Origin: Setophaga petechia
Taxonomy: Eukaryota > Chordata > Aves > Passeriformes > Parulidae
Reading direction: 5' to 3'
Length of the DNA stretch: 64,000 bases
Assembly (NCBI GenBank): GCA_024362935.1
Contig: JANCRA010000007.1
Location: 21,849,003-21,913,002 of the forward strand
The notes under the pieces were generated by a model. The model made no database searches and was not told the DNA's origin. It worked only from the letters and a program-made list of their open reading frames with translations. Of this stretch, positions 26,001 through 37,142 are shown one piece after another; the first letter of the stretch is position 1; the number at the start of each line of letters is the position of its first letter. Position numbers and translations under genes: made by a program.

Positions 26001-26622
26001 ACTCCTTCCTCGGTGTGTAGCCCTCAATAAATTATAAACATCGATCATGTGTCTTCCTCAGCCTTTATGTGCTAGGATCAAACAAGCAGAGCAAGCACCT
26101 TTTAGTCTGTGTGGCAAAACAGAATAAATAGGAAGATACAGAGGCTAGTAACTTGATTCTCCTGAATTTGAACCTTGTACCTGAAGTGTTTGCTCAAAGT
26201 CCTGAATAAGACTGCTAATGCTCCACTCGGTCTTTTGAAAATACTTTGTCAGACACTGGTGAATATCAAGTTTGTTTTACAGATAGGCCAGGTTAGTTTA
26301 ATCTGTTAATAGTAAACAGGGGTGTGTTATTTATCTTTTTGTGTTCCTCTCAAATGCAAGAGGGATAAATAATAAGAAACCATCACAGAAATAATCAGAA
26401 ATTCTGCTATTCATAATCATGTGGCTTTGAAGAGTAGCTAAAGGTTTTCCCATTTCTATTCCTGTGCAAATGTTCCTCCAATTTCTTCTGTAAATTAGCA
26501 AGAATCTCCCCAGTATCAAGAGGGCTTCCTGTAACCAGTTTTTATCAAAACACCTCTGCTTTTCACTATGTTTACAGAAATGTAGTAAGATGAGTGTGAA
26601 GAACGATTTTAAAGAAGTCCAT

Positions 26623-26676
26623 TCAATATGTTACCATTAGTCATCAATAGTTACCATTAGTTCTCCTTCAATAGTT
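26623..26676 (+). repeat. Short tandem duplication
   Basis: tcaatatgttaccattagt and tcaatagttaccattagt lie in tandem, followed by a partial copy, tcaatagtt. Confidence 0.7.
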
Positions 26677-26699
26677 CCCGTTTATATCAACTTTATTTT

Positions 26700-26800
26700 T
26701 GTGTTAAGCTTGTATTTCCAACTCAGTAAAAAATTGCTGGGTGATACCGTATCAAATTCCTTAATGAAATCTGGAGAGAGTGGATTTTGAATGTCCTTTC
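26700..26800 (-). mobile_element. Possible second CR1 fragment
   Basis: The stretch gataccgtatcaaattcc-ttaatgaaatctgg resembles the complement of the CR1 segment GTGTCAAATGC-TTTGC-AAGTCCAGG. That segment should lie farther 5' in CR1 than the neighbouring fragment, so this is either a separate insertion or a rearrangement. The match is short and weak. Confidence 0.35.
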
Positions 26801-26837
26801 TCATAATATTTGCTTTTAAAAGGATTGGCTTTTTCCT

Positions 26838-27385
26838 CCCACCAAGCATTTATAAATAATGATTAAGATCCCTTCTGAGCCTTCTCCAGGAAAAAGTAAT
26901 TCAGCTCTCCATTCCTTTCTTCAAATGACAGATGCTCCAAGACCCATATCTTCTCTGTGTCCTGGGTGGCCATACTGGATGTACACCAGTATGTCCATGT
27001 CTGTTCTGTACTGGGGAGCCCAGAACAGGAGGGATTATTCCAGGTGTGACTTCAGTGGTGCTGAGGGAAGGATCATCTCTCTCAGCCTGCTTTTCCTGAC
27101 ACAGAAATTGTTAACTTTTGTTGCTACATGGGCACTTTGCTGACTCGTGTTTCACTTCTTGCCCACCAGGACACTCCCCATCCTTTAGTGCTCAGTTCTT
27201 TCCCCCTGGTTGGTCCTAAGACATTTACCAGTCCACAAAGTGATTTCTCTCTGAGTGAAGAATGTGTATTTCCTTTTGCCGAGCTTTATTTCTCCAACCT
27301 GCTGAGGTCCCACTTAACAGCAGCACAACTACTCCTTATTTCACACACTCCAACTTGCTGAGGTTCCCTCAGTCCCATTATTCTG
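26838..27385 (-). mobile_element. CR1 LINE fragment (3' region, reverse orientation)
   Basis: Read on +, the sequence follows the complement of CR1 in order: tttataaataatgattaag then atcccttctgagccttctcc, tactggggagcccagaac, ggattattccaggtgtgac, ggcactttgctgactcgtg, caccaggacactccc and ctccaacctgctgaggtccc. It is heavily diverged, with indels and stops, so it is dead. No intact reverse transcriptase frame remains. Short ORFs inside (27,128-27,361 and others) are remnants or chance. Confidence 0.85.
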
Positions 27386-29377
27386 GTCTTTAAGGGAAAT
27401 GGCCCCAATTGGGTGCACCCACAGGGGTGCACAGTTAGTAATGTTCCCAGCTGGATTTTGTGGCTCCAATCACAATCCTCTGAGCCCAGTAATTCCACTA
27501 CTTTCCATTTCACCTCACTTTCATGCTTCATTAATAATAATGTAATTGTTAGTAATAATAGTTAGTAACATCAGTAATAATTTTACTACTGCTGTGTGAC
27601 CAGGAAAATTAACAGATAAAAATATCTCTTCACCATCTTTCCTTGCTCTGGTTTAATAGCACTGGCACGTGTGTGTACACACATGCACCAGCTGACAGTT
27701 GTCTGTTTGTCTGTGTTTGAGTGTCTGACTGTGAATTACTCATACCATATGTTTGACACAGGGAAGGTACTATTTTACATGTCATACAGGCACTGCATTT
27801 TTTTTGCATTAGATTTATTTCCCCACCTCATTTTTATAGGTCAAATGAACCTCTGGGCTTGTTATAGTTATGGGGAATTTGAAATATGTAATCTTGAAAT
27901 TGATTGCAAAATACAGGTGAGTTAATTGCTCTATAGCTGATGTTTTGGAAGCCAAATGGTCTTTCATTCAGGTGAAGAAATTGTGTACCTTATGTTAAAA
28001 AACGCAAGGGCTTTTTTTATGTTTCCTTTAAATAGCAAAAAAAATGTTTTGAGAAAAATTGCTTCGGTATTTCCTATTTTCTCTTGCTATCCACAGTCAC
28101 TTGTTTTGCCAGCAGCAGTGAGAAAAGACACTGAACTACCCTCATTGCAAGCAATGCTTAAGATTTCTAGGGTGAGACTCAGGGCTCTGCGTTTCGGCTC
28201 AAAATATTTAAGTTTGGTCTAAGATCAAGCTGTTTTGCTGCAGGAAAATTTAATCACTATTGCTTGAAGGGAAGGAATTTTCTGTTTCTTTAGCAAGTGA
28301 CTGATACTTTTGCTTTTAGCTAAAAAATATATATTTTGTTTGTGTGTGTGCATGTAGAAAAGTGATGAAAAGGAACTTTGTAATCAAATGGCTTTCCATT
28401 TACAGAATACTGCAAAGATAGCACTTAAAATACTGGAAATTATGATTCTTTTTTTTCTCCATGAAATGAGGATATAGTGTCCTAGGAACAGTGATGAACT
28501 AATTGTACTTACAACTGAGTACCTTGACACTGATTTTGAGAAGCAATCTAGTCTTTGCAGTGTGATTCTGAATTCACATTCTGTAGTAATTACATCAGAA
28601 AAATGGGAGAATTTTTCTTCACTGTGTGGTATTAAGGCCTCCAGAATTTAGACAGAAATGACCCTTGGCGTCCAAGCTGCAGTGAATAGGTGGGAATTGA
28701 AAAATTGTGAATGGGCACCTGTGCAAGTATGCAGCTCTTGCCTTTACTTTTATTTCCAAAATCAATATAAGTGCATAAATGCTCATCATCTGAATTTCAG
28801 AAAAATAATTGCTTTAATTTGTTTTTTTTCTTTTGGTTGTTTATAATTTCCTGTTAACACTATACATCTGTTTAACTTGGAAAGGCAGAGCAAATAATTT
28901 TCAACTGAGGTTATAAAAGGTGCAGATACAGTTATTAAATAAAATGTTACACATTACCTGCAGAACAATGGAGAAAATTATTTAATATTTTTTCCTACTA
29001 CAATTCTCCAGATTGCTAACCAACCATTTGTGTCATGTAAGTTTCTGCAAGTAAAGAAACTCAGAGTTTCAGAAGAGGTAAAAAACATGTTCTACTTTTA
29101 GTAAACTGCAAGGAGTAGACATTTTTTTCCAGAAATTGGCAACAGAAAAATGTATTGTGAGGTTGTGTTTATTTACAATGGGATCCTACAGTGGATAGTT
29201 GAAAAAAAAATTGAAGCAAGATATTAGGGATATAGATTATTTTGATAAATGGCAAAATACCAGTTAGTAGAGATACTGAGTTTTAGACATGAATTAATAA
29301 GATAATTCAAATACAAGCAAAACATTTTAGCTTCTGGATGGAGATAAACTGGGCTACTTGTGTCCTTGTCATAATTT

Positions 29378-29500
29378 AGCATTTATGTAGTGTTTACAAG
29401 GTAAAAACCCCTTGTAGATACTAATGATCATCATTACACCCTCTCAAGGCAGGTAGGTTCTGCAAATTAATGGTATAGGACCAATATATTTTAGACCTAG
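29378..29500 (+). mobile_element. Possible L2/MIR-related remnant
   Basis: The order gcatttatgtagtgttt, catcattacaccctctcaag and gcaggtaggttctgc resembles the common L2/MIR tail (tatagcgctttac ... aatcctcacaacaaccctgtg ... aggtaggta). The match is by eye and weak. Confidence 0.3.
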
Positions 29501-31810
29501 AAATCTGCTAAGAGTTTGAATTTTGGTATAAATGTGTTTGAAGTTTATAAAGGGCAGACTGCATCCCTCAGAATCCAGAATCAGCTCTTACAAGATATGC
29601 TTTCATTTTTAAGGAACAAAGATACAGGATTTCTTTGGGAACACTTGAATAACATCATGTCTCTTTGATAACAAAGTCTAGTCAGACATAGTTTTTCCTG
29701 AATAAAAGTGTTGAGTACTATAAAGAAAATTTTTTAAAGGCTCACACAGAATAGATCCCTTATTTACAAAGATTCTATAAGATTCTGCTTCCATTTTGTG
29801 GAAAGGTGTTTACACATGGAAGGAGGGAGCTTGTCTCTCCTGTCTCCACCCTCCTTGGTTGACAGACTTTCCCTCCAGCAAGCAGTTGACAGCAATCAGT
29901 TTGTGGATTATTTCTGGAAGGAAAAAGTTTACAGCTTTTCTCCAACAGTAAGATTAAAAATAAAGTAGCTGTCATCTATTTCCATGGCTTAACTAGTTAA
30001 AATCATAGGCACAAAAATGCCATATTACTCAGCTAAGCTGTTCACTGCAATTTATACAGTAAGCAGACCTTATTAAATAAAGGCAGTTAAGCCTTGCAAA
30101 CAATAGTTTGTAACACAAAATCTTTAAAAATTAAATTTTTACTGGAAGTTCAGAATTTCTTATTTATCATTTCTACATACACTAAGTGTTTAAAAGAAGC
30201 CTTGCACAGATATTATAAAGAAATGTTTAATTTGGTGACCTTGTTGCATATGAAGGGCATATTGGTAATTCTCAGGATGAAAGAAGTTCGTGTCTCATGA
30301 CAGCCAGATTCTTGAGCATCTTCCAGACTTGGCTCACATTAATCCTCACAGCACTGTGTTTTCCATTGCACCATTTATAAAGGTAAATACTGTCAAGTTT
30401 AAGATGGAAAATAATTTGCATTTGTCAGCTTTGACACTTTCTAATGCTAGATTCTTGAGATGCAATATGAAAATAAACACGTAAGGGGTTTCTTTTTCTA
30501 GACTGACACAGTCAGAAATCTTTTAGACCTTATCCCTAAACATTAGGCTATTTCAGTCTCACAAATTATGACTCAGCTTCCTTTGCACCACATGCTACCT
30601 TTAGCTTATTCTGTAAATAAATAGTTCCATTTACTTAGATGGAATGTACTTTTTGGCTTTTAAAATCTACTTAATTTACAGAATTTTGTTGTATGGGTTT
30701 GATTTTGTTCTGTACTATACAGTGTGAAGTCTTCCAGTAGTTTTGGCAACCAGATCACTGATTTCCTGGCTATGGTATTTTCCCTCCTGTCCTATAGTAG
30801 AGTAATGAAATATCCTTACTATGTGTAGACTTTTTTGTGCTTCTAGAGTTTTCTAAATTCAAAATCTGATATGTGCACTGGAGAATAAAGAAGAAAAGGC
30901 TCATTATTTTCATATTCTGCTGCATTCTTATCTTAGCTCTAAGTTTCTGGATCCTAAAGTAAGATTCATGCCTGTACACTGCAAACACTCCTGACAGCTT
31001 AGGCCTCTTTAGCAAGTTAGAGACCTGAACACTTGTGTTGTTTCATTCTTTTTTTAATCCCTCCTCTGCAAAATTATGCAAGTTTAGGACAGTTATTTCA
31101 ATGGTTAATGGCTGGCTTTTTATGCTTGCAACTTCATCTCCTTTATCCCGAGAGTATAAATAGTGCCAGTGATAGAAAACCAAAGTTTCGAAACGAAATT
31201 TATCTTGAAAAGAAAACTGTTATGATAATTATGCATAGAGCTTTAGAAAATGGAAATAATATAAATCTTCACTAAATAGTCATTACTCAAAGTTAGATAA
31301 TCTGCTATTCTGAAAAGAACACTGTATCATTCTTCTTTTGAATCCTTGTGTGGTCACAGGCACAGAACATGGTGCTGTAATACTCCAAGGAATTGTTCTA
31401 CTTTGCTTCTATAGGGAAGCACTTTCCTTTAATCAAATGAAAGCCAATAGAAATACACCAGCATCGAACAGGGCTCTCTGTTGCCTGCTGGGAGATATTT
31501 AAATTTGTGCTAGCTTGCACTAGAAGGAAATGCTGTTAAAGCATTTTGGTTTGCTTCTATAAAAACTCTAATATTCAGTGTGTAAAACTGCCATTTAAAA
31601 AAAAAAATCAGATAATATCGTATATACTGATTAAGGCAATTAACTGTTCAGCCAATTGTGGAATAATACCATAAATGTTTTAACATGTTTATTCCTGTAC
31701 AAGCTGATCATATTACTTTATACTATAAATAAAATATATGGGCTACTTTATTGTTTCTACTTTACTGTTTGTGATCCTGGGATATTCTCATTTAGTAAAT
31801 GGAAATAATC

Positions 31811-31852
31811 ATATATATGTGTGTGTATGGGTGTGTGTGTGTATGTATATAT
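31811..31852 (+). repeat. TA/TG microsatellite
   Basis: An AT run passes into an interrupted (TG)n run and back to ATATAT. Confidence 0.9.
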
Positions 31853-33499
31853 GGAAGGAAATAATGATACAGGCTTAGAATTGCAAGTATTGTTTCAGTT
31901 AAGATGATTTTGCATTTATCTATTAATGGTTCTTTGCTAAAAAGTTTAAGAAAAAGAAGAATGTTCAAATTACAGAGTAATTTTTTAAAATTATGAGTCA
32001 AAAAATATCAGTTGTCTCTGCATATGGTATATTATATGTGCACTAGTATTTTGACACATTCTCTATCTGTTCAGCCATGTGCTGTTGATCCTGGTCCCAT
32101 GAAATGTGTTATTTGTGCATAGTTATAACTATTAATAGCAATAGTTACTTTAAAATTTTTCTTTTGCTGATTTTTTTGTTGTGGATAGTAAGATTAAATT
32201 TATTTTTTCCATCTTGTTATAATCTCATTTTCTTAAACAGATGGAGCAACCAAGCATCTACTGTGAGTTGTTACATAGGAAGCTTTGGGTAAGATTCAGA
32301 ATTAAGTTTTGAGTTTGTAGCTATTGAATGAGACATTTTCAGTATGAGAATGCACCTCATGTCCAGTGGTTTATATATGTTGTGTAATTGAGGTGAATTT
32401 GTTCTTAGCTCTTTAAAATGTACTTATGTCAGGCATGAAGAAATTTTAGATATTGACATAGGGTTGGTGAGAAACTTTTGGAGGGAATGTCCCTGTCCAC
32501 ACACTATTCAGCATAATATTACCTGAGAAAATGTTGATTATGTTTAATAGAATTACTCACTTCCTACTCCTAACTAAGTTTAAGAGAACTACAGGTTTCA
32601 GGAAGCTGAGTTGTAGAACAGAGCTTACCATACTGGCAGCAGGAAATCTGTATAAGTAGTGGAGTTTGGTTCACCTAAATTAATAGAATTTTTTTTTTTT
32701 TTAACAAAGAGCTGGGGCAAAACTTCTTTCCCTTTCCACAAATGACCTGAGTAATTTTACTTCCTAAATGAACTATTTTATTGTACTACTGGAGCTTCAG
32801 GATTCCTCAGAATACAAATTCTACCTTCCAGCTAGTTAGATAAATATCCAAGTATGAAATAATTTCATCTTGACCTTTTAAAATCTAACTTATTTGAATT
32901 TTGCCTCTGAGTAAATACCTACTTACCTTTAATACATTCCTGTTTAATGGGGAATGGCTCTGAAAACTGATTACCATCAAATTGTTAAGGTAATAAGGAA
33001 AACATTTTCTCTATTTGAAGTTTTATACATTAGTTTCCTCCTATTTAATGTCAAGAGCATGGGTTTAGGAAGGCTGAGTGAAATGGGAGGAGCTATAAAT
33101 GGTTTTCTTCCAAGATAACTAGACAATCCTTTCAAAATTTAACTGAATGAAGAATTTTAAAATTTTAATAATTTTTAAATCTTATTAATTCAATAATTAT
33201 ATAACACTTCTCTCTCCATTCAGTGTATTTTACTGAATGGCTATTATATTTTTTAAGAAATATCTGTACACACAAATCAATATTTTAGATTTAATTTGGC
33301 CTAATATTCCAGAGTTTTCTTATATTGATGTGACCTCAGATCCTAGCTGGCAAAGTGAGGTGTACTCTGTGTGATTGTCTGAGAGTTGCTTCTTCATGTG
33401 CCCAAGTCACAGACCCACCCAGTGAAAATGCAGGCAACTTAAAAATACTGTTCTACTTTCTTGCCAAATAGATTTCATCTGCTGCATGTGAAACTGTTG

Positions 33500-33570
33500 T
33501 TTTGTAGAGAGTAAATAGAATATAATAAAAAAATAGAATAGAAAAAGTAAATAGAATAGAATAAAAAAAA
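33500..33570 (+). repeat. A-rich (TAGAA)n-like repeat
   Basis: gtaaatagaat-ataataaaaaaa is repeated imperfectly as gtaaatagaat-agaataaaaaaaa, with extra agaatagaa units. Confidence 0.7.
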
Positions 33571-35430
33571 TCATGTACTGTTCTTTGTGGGGGTGGCAGA
33601 GGATATGAAACACATTGAACAATAGGGTGGAAAGATAAATGCTCCTGTTTTAATGCAGCCTAGGTAAGAGGAATGCCTGGGATTAATCTAGTGGTAAATT
33701 ACTTTCTATCCTACGCTCATAATCTGTGCTTATTGGGCTTGTTATTGTTTGGTAATCCAATTTCTCCATATGACACCAGTGTAAAAGAGAAGTGTCTTTG
33801 CCTGCAGAGACCAGTGCCATCTATTTTCCTGCTCGTCTCTTTCACAGACCAGAAAGTGATTGTACACTGCACTGCATTTCTAAGTACAGCCTTCTTTGCC
33901 CTTCACTTGGTATTCTTTAGTTCTTCATTTGGCACAGAAAACTCAAGAACTGATTCTGTTTTGATCTACTGGGCTTGACTTTATAGATGAGGCTCAGATT
34001 AGCTGTCAGTGGAAAAGCTGATTTTTTTGCTCTGAATAGCCAACAGTTGGCCAGCAGCTGTATGTGGAAAGGGCTCAAATGTAGAGCCTTGTTGTGAAAA
34101 GCCAGTGTTTTATCATCCATATAATTGGTGTCTGAAATCCATCTGCAGCCAAGTGTTAGCAGATCACTCAGGTTAGAAATTAACAATCTTTAGCAGTGAT
34201 AGCCAATTCCTGGAGAAAACCAAGGATGCTGGAGGAATTAGCCACTGTCTTTTATTTAAGAAGCTTCACCACAAAGGTATGTTACTCAGTAAAATAGAAT
34301 ATGTGCGACTGAGGGGTTTTGCTGAAATAAACCTTAGAAGAAATGAGAAAATGGCACAGAAGTGAAAAATGAAGCAAATGCTCATGACCTTCTGTAAATG
34401 ACTATTTGAAGTGTGAATTCAAACACTGCTTTGTGAGAAGTTTTAGATGGAATGGTAAATAAAGGAAAATAGTAAGTAACAGAAAACTTGCTTGCTTGTG
34501 ATTTGTTGTGCTAAGAAAAGCAGAAGTTTACCTCTGTAAATAAGCAAGATTGCCCCAGACACCAAGTTCCATCATCTATTTCTTTTCTTAATAAGAAAAA
34601 ACTTGGAGAACTATGTAATTTTATGTACAGCTAGGTCAGCTGTAGTTGAGTTGATTCTACCTTTAGCAAGAACCAACTCTTTTCATGCTAAAATAATCAA
34701 GAAAAGAATGGAAAAGACAGGTCCATCATGCTTTGAATCATTCCATCTCTGATCTGTGTAATTGGCCCAAGGGATTGCGAGAGAACTTCAGTTTTTTCAT
34801 TTATATTTTTTTAGAGCACTTTAGTCTTCTGGCTGGGGAAGGAGTTATTAAATCTGCACAGTGCACTCTAACTCACTTCTGAAAGACTTGCCCCTGCTTC
34901 CACTGAAATGTCTGAGAAGCCAGACAGGGCATTGGATGAGGAGAGCTCTGAGCACACTTCTTGCCCCTCACTTGTTAAACAACTGTTGAGCAACAACAGC
35001 TATCACTGTTGAAACCAAACCTGGTCATGTTGGAACTGGAAAGAAATTAATTCTTCTAGAATGGAATGTTGATTTTTTTATGTTGTGTGTAATACAGGTT
35101 TTTTTATCCATGCTTGCTTAAAAGTAAGGGAACCTGGAATCTGCAGCATGTGCAGTGTGCAAGAGGATAGAGTCTACCAAAAAGTGTTATTTCCTGCACT
35201 ACTTTGTCTCTTGCTGTCTGTGTAAAACTTGTTACAGAAATAGCATTTAACATTTCTTTCTCTTACCTACCTCTACTTTAAGACCTTTTTTTCTTATTCC
35301 CATAGAGTGTGTTATTTGTGGTCATACTGTGTGTACTTCTTGAAGATAGATGATCTGTTCGGATTTTTTGTTGTTGTTTAACAGTGGTAGTGCTAGCTCT
35401 GACCTTATTCTGTTCCTTTAAAATGAATTC

Positions 35431-35466
35431 TGAATACTTTTGTGAATACTTCTGTGAATACTTCAC
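35431..35466 (+). repeat. 12-bp tandem repeat, three units
   Basis: tgaatacttttg, tgaatacttctg and tgaatacttcac lie head to tail and directly abut the CR1 terminus at about 35,468. They may be part of the insertion-site history. Confidence 0.85.
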
Positions 35467-35467
35467 A

Positions 35468-35690
35468 GATTATAGGCTCAAACAGTCAATTCAGGTTGGA
35501 AGATACCTCAGGAGGTATCTTGGTCCAGCCTTCTGCTCAAGAAGTGTTGAAATCAGGCCAGATTACTCAGGGTTTTCCCAGTTTGCTCTGGAAAACATCT
35601 AAGGACAGAAACAATACCACCTCCTGGGACAACCTGTTCCCATGCCTGACTGTCCTTGGGAAAAACACCACTTTTCTTTATGGGCATCTT
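35468..35690 (-). mobile_element. CR1 LINE 3' end, reverse orientation
   Basis: Read on +, the segment starts at a degraded CR1 terminus and continues tcaggttggaagatacctca, ggtccagccttctgctcaag, ctcctgggacaacctgttcc and catgcctgactgtccttggg. These are the standard blocks of the complement of avian CR1 3' ends. The length of about 220 bp is typical of 5'-truncated copies. A 9-bp inverted repeat (agatacctc/gaggtatct) corresponds to the hairpin region common in CR1 3' ends. Confidence 0.9.
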
Positions 35691-37085
35691 TCTTTCAATT
35701 TTGTTTTTGAAACATATTTTTAGAAACAGCAAGAAGACTAAAAAAATCCATGAGTACAATAAAATCATTAGTTCAGTTTTTTCTGTATCTTTTCATCTGG
35801 CTTAATTATTATTGTACCTGCAACGAGGTCTAAAGAATGCTTTAATTCTATCTCATCTTTAAAAATATAAAATTTAAAGTCTCTCCTGGAGTCATAATTT
35901 GTTTTTTATATTTTAGGATTTGTTTTCAGAACTGAAGAAACATACACATATAAACTCATATTACAGATATATCTTCCTGCTTATTAACACTGTGTAAAAT
36001 TTTGTCATGTTGCTTTCTGTTTCAAATAGATAATAAAAAATGAAGTTTTAAATGACTTCTTTTGGTTTTAGTTCAACCCTCTTTTCCTCAGACTATCTTT
36101 TTGGGACACTGGATGTAGCTTCAGGCAGCACCTTTTGCCATTTGATTATTGGTACCAGAGCCATGAAACTGAAAATGGATTTCTAAAACTGAATATCAGG
36201 AAGGACAGTGTAGGGCATGGATATAAAGTACTACAGAGCACCTGGTAGCTGCTGATGTTTATGTGCCTGAGCAGTTGAGGGGCTTAAAACTGACACAGCA
36301 CATTGAGATTTATCAGATTGATAACCATGAGCTCCACAGACGCGCTGTGGGCTAGCACAGACACGGTAAAGTCTTGTCAGGAGTGAAGTGTCGTGGCTGT
36401 AATTGTAACAGACAGCGATCCCTACCAGTTCTACAAGTAAATAAATGTATAAGCTTCCTATAATGAACCTTTCTGACAGCCTAAATGTAATGTATGTAGG
36501 CTCTTTTTCCTTGTCTGATAAATAGAAATTGTTAAATATTCTGAGTTTTTGGGGTTTATTTTTTACTCTTTAGAAAAAGGATCTATATTAAAGGTATCAC
36601 AAGCACATCCATTTTCTGAGCTGCTTCACTAAGTGATCTGTTTTGTAACATTGTACTTAGAACAAGGCAATTTATAACTTCAGGCACATAGCTAATTTTG
36701 AATAAAAACATTGCTGCTAAAAAGATTTCATATCAGTGGTGTTAAAGAGCGGTGCTTGTTTCAATAAACAAGACCACCCTTTAGACACTACACTGTAATC
36801 TTTCATTTGTATTTATATATATACCTTCAACTTTCAAATTAAAATCTAGTTGATAGAACTTGATGAATGCATTGGTTTCACTGCAGACTGAAGTGTTTTG
36901 CAATGGCTCAGAGCAGGCCTAACAAAGAGGTCACATGTGCTTTAATTGCACGTTCTTCAATCCCAATCCACAAGTTTCCTTTTTCTTAGTTTTCCTCCCA
37001 TCTACGGTGACTATATAGATACTACTGTGTCACAAGTGGACTTTAAGGTAGTTATTATCAATTATAATAAATTTATAAAGCAACT

Positions 37086-37142
37086 ATAATTAAAAATATT
37101 GACTCGTTATTATAAACAACAAGAGTCAATATGTTTAATTAT
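37086..37142. repeat. 20-bp inverted repeat (one mismatch), 17-nt loop
   Basis: The arm at 37,086-37,105 pairs with 37,123-37,142 at 19 of 20 positions. The inner half atattgactc/gagtcaatat is perfect, and the loop can add a GTT/AAC pairing. At 57 nt it is the size of a small pre-miRNA-like hairpin but very AT-rich. It could also be the remnant of a small palindromic DNA element. Confidence 0.85.
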
